Positions 55,647-64,000 of a stretch of DNA of 64,000 nucleotides are shown here, piece after piece; position 1 is the first letter of the stretch; every line of letters starts with the position of its first letter. A program made the position numbers and the translations under genes. Source of the DNA: Symsagittifera roscoffensis (taxonomy: Eukaryota; Xenacoelomorpha; Acoela; Convolutidae). Location: NCBI RefSeq assembly GCF_963678635.1, contig NC_087065.1, positions 56,386,397-56,450,396 on the forward strand, given 5' to 3'. The notes below the pieces were generated by a model. The model was given only the letters and a program-made list of their open reading frames with translations. It was not told the origin of the DNA and ran no database searches.

Positions 55647-58600
55647 AGAATGTGTCAGATTACTCTGGAAACCTTCTGGACCCAGGAAGTGAAGGGACAG
55701 GAGGGATTTGAAAGGACAGACAGCATGCTAGAAGGGTTGGGAGCCGGATGGACCGCGTCCTTCTTGGCAAAAGTTTACCCTAAAGTCTCGCACTATTTGA
55801 TAAAGGAATTCCTCCAAGCAGTAGCGAAAGTATCGATAGTGGAATTAATAGCCTTGTTCGTGACGTTCGGAGCGGAGAGTTTCGTAAAAGGACCGGCGAT
55901 ACTGCTTACGGATGGAATACAGAACCTGCGACTAGATGGACTTCTGACATTGATCGCAATAACCCACGGAAACTTGGGAGGACTGATGAAACTGGCACGT
56001 TGTCCAGAGCAGATGAAAGAGAGAGTGAGGAATCTGGATATGAAGAAATCCACGGACTCGTGGAACAAAATAAGAGACCTGAGACACACTCTTATCCAGT
56101 ATCTCTTGCAGCAAAATCGCTTTGGAACCGGAGAAGACGAGACAATTGAAAGAGAGGAAGATGTTAGACGACATGTTGGAGGCATGCCGCTATTAACAGA
56201 TTTGAGCTTAGCTATGAGAATCGATCCCTTGGCGCTGATCAGAGGAGTCACGGAGTTCGTGACAGTGATCTATGGACCAGCAGTCACCTTTGCGTTCCCT
56301 GACGTTAAAGTGGAAGCATATAGGAGGTCGGTGCTGCACCTGAACCTCATATCGGCAGTGGACGGTAGTACACTGAACTGGTGTGAGCAGCACGCATTGC
56401 GAGAGCTCATGAGTGAAGATCTGTTATTTGCGAAAATATCGGAGCCAGTGATGACAGTCATCAATTTTGACGATCACTTCTGTGACCGCATGGGAGAAGT
56501 AGAAAGAGGACACATCGAGGTGTTTCCAAAGCTTTGGAATCTGAGGCCCTATGACAAAACGAATGGTGAAATGACCAGAGTGCCTCGTCTCACAGCAGCC
56601 TATCACAAAGTGAGAGAAGAGACGAAGGACTGGGGCGATTACAAGAAGCTACCGGAGGCAATCCCTGAATTCCCTCTGATAAGAAGGATGCTGCTCGGAG
56701 CAGTCTCCGTAGTACAAACTCCTAGATTGAGAGCATTCGAAACCAATGAAAGGAGAGTAGGGAATTTCTCGGTGACGATGGATCCATGCTTCGTGGGGAG
56801 AAATGCCGCCGTGTTACAGTACACACGATTTGCGTACACGGATCAAGCGACGAGAAGGCGAATAAGCAACGCCGCTACTCCCAAGCCTGGAAGATTTGAT
56901 GAGGAATGGAAGGGACTAGGCTTAGCTCTGATGAGAATGAGAGGCAGGACAGAATTGCCTGAAGCCTCATTGATCCTGACCAGTGTGAGGAAGGAGATGA
57001 AAGTTGGAGGAGTATTGCAGACGAGAACTTTCCTAGCACCCTTCGGCTGCGAAGAAATCAAAGTGGTCCATGGAGAAGAGGAAGATAAATCGGCCGGTAC
57101 ATTGCTCATACCGAGATTCCATGAAGAAGCCGACAATGACGAACAAGGACCATCGAACTCGAATAAGGATAAGTCAGAAGGAGATGACGGACAGGGTGGA
57201 AGCCGTCAGACTGAAGAACCCATGCAACAAGATCAAGCTGGAGGGGAAGACGACAGGGCATCGACAGGAGGAACATCCAGCCTGGATTTTAACATCTTCA
57301 GTGATCTTGAAAACAATGCGGATACGTTGGAAGCGACTGAGCCAGCGGATGAAGGCACCTCGACGCTGGAGCCTCCGTCAGCCTTTATGGAAATGAAACG
57401 GAATTTGCCGGAGAGCAGCTCTCCTGGCAATTCAAGAAATAACGACCAGAGAATCCTCATGGAATCACCTCGGAGGAGAAGAATAGAGGCTTCAGCCAGA
57501 GTACCTTTCTTGGGAACGCTGCCCGAAGAAGAATGGGAAGTACATCACCGAGACCACGAGAGTAGGACGGGATGTAAGCTGGACAGAGTGGCGTTCATGG
57601 AAGAAGTCTGGACTGTGGTTCAGAGCTATGGGACCCAATCCATCCTCAAAACAGGTCTCAATCAACCCTTGATGAGAGAAGTACTTGACAAGCTTGATGA
57701 GTGTGAAGGGAGACTGAGTGAGTTATTGATCGACTCAGCCACTGATGAGAGTGAAGCGAATTCTCCCATCAAGATGACACCGCAGGACGATGAAGGAGAG
57801 GTGGTGTACCTGTCAAGGACCAGGAGAGGAACGATGCGATCGAAAATGGTGATTGATAAAATCAATGCGATGAAAATGAAGTTAGGCAGCAGAGTGATGC
57901 CGAGGAGAATTGGAAAGACAAAAGTGGATTCAGAAATATCGATGAAAGCTGGTAACTCAGCGAAAAGGAAGCGAGTCGAAGAAGTCGTGGATTTGGGGCA
58001 AGGTGATTATCAATTGTCTGGCACAGATAGAATACTAACTGATATAGCGATGGTGCCACCCATTCTCATGGCGGGGATAAAGTCAACCGGTTATAAATCC
58101 AAAAGGAGTGACCGCAATCTGACTGGAGCAACGTTAGAAATGGAAATACTCAGCCAATGTGGAGAGAGCAAAATGAGGGACTTCAAGCCATCTCCCATGA
58201 ATCATGGAAAGGGAAGTGTTGCAGGACAACTAACACCAGTGGAATACAACCGACTAACCGTGTCGGAGACAGTGTCGATAGATGAACCCACCGGTGGATA
58301 CATGGAGATGTTGGAATATCAAAACTCGGCTAGAGGGTATGTAATGGCCCTGGAAGAAGAAAAAGCCATGGAGGGTTATCTGGAAACAATGTTGCAAGGC
58401 ACCACCCTCAAGCAGAAGGCGTATGGAACTTTGGCGTCGTCTGACTTAGAGGCGGAAACGATCGAGCAGTTAGTGAGCCTTCCATGGAAAGCAGTAAGGT
58501 TGAGGTATTTCGAGGAAGAAATGAGGACTACGCCAAGAATACATGCTCTCGTGGCAGTACCTTACGTAAGGACAGAGTTACAACTCAGGTTCGCCTGGTG

Positions 58601-61049
58601 CATGATGGGACTGACTCGCGAAGAATATGACTCAGAGGAAAGAAAAAGGTCAAAAGAAGAAAAGGTGTTCCTTATGACGAATCTGAGGGATCTGATAGTC
58701 CAGGAGGGAGCAGCAGTAGCGTGTGCGAAGCGGAGAGATGCTCTCTGTTTCATTAGATTCCTGATAGAGCAGATTTCAGTACCTGCATTAAACACTTGTG
58801 TTAAAATGTTGAGGGAAGGCGATGAGCGAACGAAAGCCTTGTTCTTGCTAGCACTGCTGGACATGCAGCAAAGTAAACCGATGAGGGTGAACATGAAAGA
58901 ACCTGAAGAATTGGAACCGATGAAAAAGATAGATGAGATCAGAAGATTCTCAAACAAGGAGCTGAGACTCACTAAAGAATCTATGGGAGCATTGCCGAAA
59001 TCCAGTGAATACTGTGGACCGATCAAGAAGAAGTCATATAGCTATGTATCTGGGATCTTAGGTATAGCGTACAATCCTTTCCTGAGTGATGAGCAGGCGG
59101 TGTTACTAAGATTCTAGACGTCCAGAATTGTAACGATTAAAAGCGTCAACAATTCACAGGCCAAATTGGGACTGGTCTTGGAAGAAGAGGTGACTGCACC
59201 TTCAGTACCAAAATCCGACAAGAGAGTGGAGTTTGGGTTGGGATTCTCAGATGAATTACTGAGAGCGAGCTTGATGGCAGTGTGGGAATTGATGAGACCA
59301 TCATGGTGTCCTAGTCCCAACGCTGACTCAATATTACGGGCGACACAAGACATACAGAGGGAACTGAATGCAGACTGTGACCTGCGTGACCTCAACATCA
59401 TATATAATGTGATGATAACAGCCTCTAAGAGCAACGGAGAAGATAAAGTGGAGTTGCCTGGCTGGGGACCAGAAGACTGGGTCAAACCTGGTAGCTGTCT
59501 GGCGGAAGTCTGTGGACTAGAGGGTCACGTTTGTGGAAGTCTAGACTGTGTGAAAACCCTGGAGAAACAACACAAGCAGTTGACAGTATTGTTTGGAAAT
59601 GTAGTGATGAAAGCAAGAACGGAAACGGAACTGATAGCAGATTGCCATGGAGGAACCGATGTGAATCTAGTGACAGCACTAGGATTCTACAGCATGTTTG
59701 GTTCTTTAGAGTCACTATTGAATCTAGAACAGAAACATGAGATGGTCACAGCCATCAGCGTAGAAGTATTCCCAGGAGTTCTGCAGACTGAGCAGAAATA
59801 TCTAGGAAAATGGAGGGAAGCAATCAAAACAGAGATGAACATCAGACACAGCGAAACTTACTGTAGACCATCAGAAGCACGATATTTGGTGGGTTCAACG
59901 TTGGCTCCAATGTGCAAGAGCAGATATCCTGTACATTTCGTAGCTGTGGACGTAAAGAGTACAAGAACGATTGTGGATCAAGCCTTCTCAGAGCCGAAGT
60001 GTGTGAGATTAGCGAGGATGTCTGAAAAGTCTTACGAGTTACTATGTAAGATGTTCTCAGCAATTCCAGAGAGAACCAAAGAAGAGTTGGAGTCAATACT
60101 AGGAAAGAAGTTCATGGGATATGTGAGCGGGAACTTCAGTGACTTCGAAAAACAGAAACAGGGAGGATCAACTGTCACAGATTACAATGCAGTAGATGAG
60201 AATGATGAAATCCACCGAGTGATGATGGAAGTGGAACCATTGCTGGAAGCTTCGGGAAAACGTAATTGGAGGAGCATCATGTTGACGCATGATGAGTTTC
60301 CTTGCCACTGCTTGCTGCAGACCTGGTGGTATCCCAAGCGTAGTAATCTGATGTTGATCTGGGACTCTGGAGAGCTGCTCTCCATGGGTTTACCAGATTC
60401 ATCACAGCCCGTAACAATAGTGATAGTGGGAGTTATGATGGCGATACGATGGCTGGAAGCTCATGTGAGAGAAAATAATCGACAAGAGGCACCAACGAGA
60501 GAACAATTGCGGAAATTAGATTGTCTGAAAGATTTAGATCTTTTTGAGACAATGTGCAAAGTTCTAAACATTCCGATGTAAGTGAAGAAGATATGGGCAA
60601 GAAAACGATTGATGCCATGGTTCAAAGCTAACATGACTGCATGGTTGTACGAGTATGCGAAAAAGCATATGTCGAAACATGGCAGAGTGTACAGTGAATA
60701 TCAGCTGGACATTGGGGCAGGAGCTTTCAAGCGAGCTTTCGTGACTCATCGGAATGCAGTGACCACCGCTGTGAAAAGAATTTCCAGGACGAGCGAGCGT
60801 AGTGGAAATGAGAAGGCAGAGATGCTGAAAGAAGATTTGGAGAGAAACGTGACGTTGTGTCTCCACAACAGCTTCTGTAGAAACAGAGAATCAAACGTGG
60901 ATCCCCTACCTTGCTGTAAACAGAGGGTGGAAGAGCAGAAAAGTTGGAGGACGGCTTCCAACAGCGTCAGGATAGTCAATGACGTGCTACAAGACACGGA
61001 AACCGAAAGTGCGGAGTCAGTGTCACAGGAGGAGGAGATGGAGCATTGA
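55647..61049 (+). CDS. ORF4: very large protein of unknown function, two stops
   Basis: First ATG 55647, overlapping region with the ORF3 stop. About 1,800 codons; open to 59117, then from about 59118 to 60581 and to 61049. A stop plus local frame slip at about 59105-59160 and a TAA at 60579 interrupt it; A is open at both places. Landmarks: MRIDPLALIRGVTEFVTVIY, VFPKLWNLRP, PLIRRMLLG, an acidic Gln/Ser-rich middle (about 57090-57420), YGTQSILKTGLNQ, RTELQLRFAWCMMG, PSWCPSPNAD, VEVFPGVLQTEQKY, DEFPCHCLLQTWWYPKR and RLMPWFKANMTAWLYE. A late Cys-rich segment has LCLHNSFCRNRE and LPCCKQR. No recognised domain or transmembrane stretch. Conserved end to end in A. Confidence 0.75.
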
Positions 61050-61804
61050 CGAATGGTCGAGAAAACAAGAGGCAGCAAGAAAGAAAATTAGAAGAATTTA
61101 GAAGTTTTAGAACTTCTAAACGACGAAAAAAGAAGAGAACAAAGGGATGATGAAGAAAAGTCAAAACTCAGAATTGTTTTGTGTGTGTGAAAAACTCAAG
61201 TGAGAAACCAAGCAACCAAGTTGCAATTGAAAACTGAAACATTTAGTTGAGTTTTGAAATTTTAGAGACACTTATTATTTATTTAGAAAGGCTTAAGGGA
61301 AGAGTATATTTAAATATTCCAGCCTGCATGATTGTTTTTAATCACTTAGGAAGATTGATCACTTTGTGGTGACGTGGAAGGCTTGAGTAATCTCTTGAAG
61401 AGGGAGGTTGTTGCATTGTTCTTTCTAACCACAAAGTTTCTTAGTTTTAATATTCAGGACAATAAACAAGCAAGATTTCCGAAGGGAAGGATCGTAGTAG
61501 GATAATTTTAGCTTGTTGGTTGGCAGGACTGTCCTGCAAGCCAACACCTTTTAAATATAAGAGAAGAAGTTTTAATCGGGACATTGACACTGGAAGTCAG
61601 AAAAAATGTTTTATCTTAAGTCATATCCTCAGAGTGCAGGTTAATGAGAGAATTTGAAGGCTATAGTGATGTAGTATGATGCCATTTATATTCTGCAGTG
61701 AGTCGATGTGACGTGGATAAAAGTAATTTCGTGCATTTTGTAAATTCTGTTCGATGACACTGTAGCCATTTTGCGAACATTGCGCGATTCAATGAGGACA
61801 TTGA
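61050..61804 (+). other. 3' untranslated region of element P
   Basis: Non-coding stretch between ORF4 and the polypurine tract. Nothing notable apart from a GAGGACATTGACGG box just before the tract, also found in A. Confidence 0.5.
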
Positions 61805-61822
61805 CGGACTGTCCGGGGAGTA
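61805..61822 (+). promoter_or_regulatory. Polypurine tract of element P
   Basis: GGACTGTCCGGGGAGTA abuts the 3' LTR start TGTGACATTC. It matches the tract of A base for base at most positions. Confidence 0.75.
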
Positions 61823-62616
61823 TGTGACATTCGACCAGAATGGCCAAAATGCAATCTCTGCAGAATTCGAATTTTTAGCAGCAAGCCTTCCGAGTTAGTG
61901 ATTTTGAAGGATTAACGACGTTAATCGGATGATTAGTAGAACGGTGAAGGTCAAGATATTCTGCTATTTTGAAATTTTAAATTTTCGAAGTGATGACGTA
62001 ACATTTCTGAGAAATGCTGAAACGGCCATTTTTAACAAAAAACGAGTGAAAAAACACAACAACAACGTTAGTTGCGCTGACGAGAACAACGAGAATCGTG
62101 ATTGAAAAACAGCAGCAGATTGCAGAGAACGTTCCGAGTTGCAACTATTGTGCTGCTACAATAGTTGCAAGGCCGTTGCAAACAACGGTGAAGGGTAAGA
62201 AACCAGCCTTCCGGATTAGTAAGAAATCAAGATCAACGGGCTTGATTCAGCGGATTCAAGAATCCGGAAGGGTCTCGGGGCGGAAAACTTTTATTGACTC
62301 ATATGAACTTTTAGCATCCTGTCATGTCCTGACTTGAATTTAGTTGATATTTGGATTAGTTTTGACAAAGATGAGGTGCTAAGAGTTGGGGGGGGGGGGA
62401 AGGGTTGATCCATCTTCGATGGAGATGATGATTTTTATCTACTGAACAAAAACAATAGTAATATAATAAATAGTAGCCCTGTTTTTAGGAGTGACCTCGT
62501 GGTCTGGGGATACTGAGACCCAGCCATGAGCTCACTATTTTTGCATGTAATTCAGTTAATTTGAGCGTTCTGGTCGAAGCCGGAGAACAGTAACGTTTTT
62601 GTCGACCCGATGTAAG
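61823..62616 (+). repeat. 3' LTR of element P, cut by LINE-2
   Basis: Aligns with 37591-38390 with five substitutions and a longer G run at 62390-62400. Homology stops after GACCCGATGTAAGAA, where a GA-rich tract of LINE-2 begins. The rest of the LTR is not in the window. Confidence 0.9.
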
Positions 62617-62617
62617 A

Positions 62618-62660
<43 letters not shown>
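62617..62660. repeat. (GA)n tract, tail of LINE-2
   Basis: About 42 bp of almost pure GA. Read on the minus strand it is a (TC)n tail directly after CAATAAAGTGTCCCC, so the LINE seems to end in a microsatellite just past an AATAAA-type signal. Confidence 0.85.
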
Positions 62661-62663
<3 letters not shown>

Positions 62664-62786
62664 ACACTTTATTGTTTCAATATACTTATGCAGTTGCAGA
62701 ACTGATTGTATAAGAATCTAGTGTACAATATTACGCAATGGTTATATAACATAACAAGAAAAAACATAAATTACTACGAGGTTGAA

Positions 62787-64000
62787 TCAAATATTTGATT
62801 TAACAAAATAAATGTCCTTGGATACGGAAAGACTCTCCTTATTGGGTAACAGGGTGTCATCTTTTCCTATGATGAAATTTTTAATCAGAGTTTTTGTCAA
62901 TGTGTACGGCAGTTTTCGATTAAACAAGGTTCGGATTATTGTGTTAAGGTTCCTGATTGATGTAAATAAGAAAGACTTACGAAGGAAATCAGTTTTACAT
63001 GTTAAAGGGAACAGTAATGTTCCAGTTCGATGGTTATAGCGGAATTCAGAATTTGGGAATCTTATATGCGTGAAAGCTGGGGCATCGTTTCGGCATAACC
63101 TGTGAAGGTAGTGTGCTGATCGGTACTCGATAATATTCCGAGCAGTAGGAATTTTGTGCTGTTTCCTTAGAAGTGTAACGGAATCACGTTTGCTTATATT
63201 CATTATTATCCTGATTCCCCATTTTATTTGTTTTTCGAGTTTCTCAATATTATCTTGCGTACATCCGTTTAAGAGTATGCATGGATAGTGCAAATGGCTC
63301 AGTACAAGAGTATTTAACAGGAGAATTCTAGTACGCAGAGGGATTTCGTCACGGATGCATTTTATCGTTTGGATTGCTGTAGCCATTTTTTGTAAAATTT
63401 TGTTAATTTCTTTGTCGAATGTTAAGCTTATGTCAATATTGACGCCGAGAAATTTAACTGTCTCTGTTAAATTAACTTGATAGTTTCCAACTTTCAATGA
63501 AAGATTTTCAGTTAGTTTCTTTTTCGACGGTGCAGAAAATACAATGAACTGGGTTTTGTCTACATTAATCATTAATCGATTTAAGTGAAAATACAAGAGA
63601 ATTTTATTGAAATTGTTTTCAATGCTCTTTGTTGCTGTTTCGGGATCTGAATGAAAACTAAGCAGAGTCGTGTCGTCGGCATATTGTACTAACGTACATG
63701 ATTTGTCTATTGTTTGTGGTAAGTCATTTACATACAAGTTGAACAGCAGTGGTCCTAGTACAGTACCTTGGGGAACACCTTGCTCTAATTTAAGCCAATC
63801 TGAGTGTTCGCCGTTTACTATTGTCAATTGCTGTCTGTTTTCTAGAAATGACTTAATAAGAGTTGTTGCTGACTGTTCAAAGCCAATGTGACTTAGTTTC
63901 CTTTCAAGGACTGAATGAGAGAGTGAATCAAATGCTTTAGATAAATCAAGAAATGCAGCCGCTGCTATGTTATTTTTATCGAGATGGAATCTGATTTTTT
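62787..64000 (-). CDS. LINE-2 reverse transcriptase, C-terminal part
   Basis: Open without a stop from the right edge to 62787, in one frame. RT motifs are clean: AAFLDLSKAFDSLSH (just inside the edge), QGVPQGTVLGPLLFNLYVNDL, YADDTTLL (about 63680), and LGVNID. A typical C-terminal LINE extension follows, with HLHYPCILLNGC and ILLLNTLVLSHL. The catalytic YADD is intact. There is no RNase H or zinc knuckle after RT. It copies LINE RNA at nicked DNA. The type is Jockey/CR1-like; the clade was not resolved. It looks functional as far as it can be seen. Confidence 0.88.
   Translation of the reverse strand, partial: KIRFHLDKNNIAAAAFLDLSKAFDSLSHSVLERKLSHIGFEQSATTLIKSFLENRQQLTIVNGEHSDWLKLEQGVPQGTVLGPLLFNLYVNDLPQTIDKSCTLVQYADDTTLLSFHSDPETATKSIENNFNKILLYFHLNRLMINVDKTQFIVFSAPSKKKLTENLSLKVGNYQVNLTETVKFLGVNIDISLTFDKEINKILQKMATAIQTIKCIRDEIPLRTRILLLNTLVLSHLHYPCILLNGCTQDNIEKLEKQIKWGIRIIMNISKRDSVTLLRKQHKIPTARNIIEYRSAHYLHRLCRNDAPAFTHIRFPNSEFRYNHRTGTLLFPLTCKTDFLRKSFLFTSIRNLNTIIRTLFNRKLPYTLTKTLIKNFIIGKDDTLLPNKESLSVSKDIYFVKSNI

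Larger units (their letters stand above)
37591..62616 (+). mobile_element. Element P: young giant Ty3/Gypsy-type LTR retrotransposon
   Basis: Plus-strand unit of over 25 kb: 5' LTR (37591 to about 41465), gag, pol with macro-like domain, ORF2, ORF3, ORF4, polypurine tract, and the first 794 bp of a 3' LTR cut by LINE-2. LTR starts are TGTGACATTC at both ends. Over the roughly 795 bp that can be compared, the two LTRs differ by five substitutions and one G-run length change, so insertion is recent. A complete copy would be about 28 kb, very large for an LTR retrotransposon. Giant LTR elements are known elsewhere (Ogre in plants, Burro in planarians); the accessory genes here are not ones I can match to them. 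Confidence 0.9.
62617..64000 (-). mobile_element. LINE-2, 3' part, running off the right edge
   Basis: Minus-strand non-LTR element inserted into the 3' LTR of element P. It therefore postdates P, making it the youngest insertion here. The 3' end has the (TC)n tail. The 5' part is outside the window. Confidence 0.85.

Noticed and set aside
52474-61049. Envelope gene among the accessory ORFs
   Set aside because: I see no signal peptide, fusion-peptide-like stretch or membrane anchor in ORF2, ORF3 or ORF4.

Overview
This looks like repeat-dense DNA from a eukaryote, most likely an invertebrate animal. Every coding signal I can assign belongs to a retrotransposon: Ty3/Gypsy-type Gag-Pol with very long LTRs, plus two LINE-type reverse transcriptases. 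I found no host gene, tRNA, rRNA or CRISPR array. Species cannot be read from the sequence.

Layout, left to right. (1) 1-3800, minus strand: LTR of element C, whose body lies off the left edge. (2) 3801-4825: a repeat called X here, then a plus-strand reverse-transcriptase remnant. (3) 4905-10384, minus: truncated element B (gag remnant and 5' LTR). (4) 10385-14430, minus: decayed LINE-1 ending in a (CAA)17 tail. (5) 14440-36583, minus: element A, nearly full length but dead. Its order along the minus strand is 5' LTR, gag, protease, RT, RNase H, integrase, macro-like domain, ORF2, ORF3, ORF4, polypurine tract, truncated 3' LTR. (6) 36584-37590: an SGNH-hydrolase remnant and a second copy of repeat X. 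(7) 37591-62616, plus: element P, a young copy of the same giant lineage with the same gene order. Its 3' LTR is cut by LINE-2 (62617-64000, minus, running off the right edge).

The most interesting content is the giant Ty3/Gypsy lineage shared by A and P (an intact copy should be about 28 kb). After integrase it carries about 10 kb of extra coding sequence kept in the same order in both divergent copies: a macro-like (ADP-ribose-type) domain at the Pol C-terminus, a small ORF2, an ORF3 with an SGNH/GDSL hydrolase domain that has all catalytic residues in P, and an ORF4 of about 1,800 codons with no recognisable family. A conserved splice-acceptor-like site lies 77-79 nt before ORF2 in both copies, suggesting that the accessory genes are read from a spliced subgenomic RNA. 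The roughly 4-kb LTRs carry hairpins with compensatory changes and arrays of a CCGGAGGG-type motif.

P is young: its two LTRs differ by 5 substitutions in about 795 bp. Yet it carries a 713-bp gag duplication, a 7-nt deletion in RT, several stop codons and single-base frameshifts, so it may have been moved by proteins supplied in trans. A, B and C are older and degenerate. LTR inner edges and primer-binding sites could not be fixed from the sequence alone.
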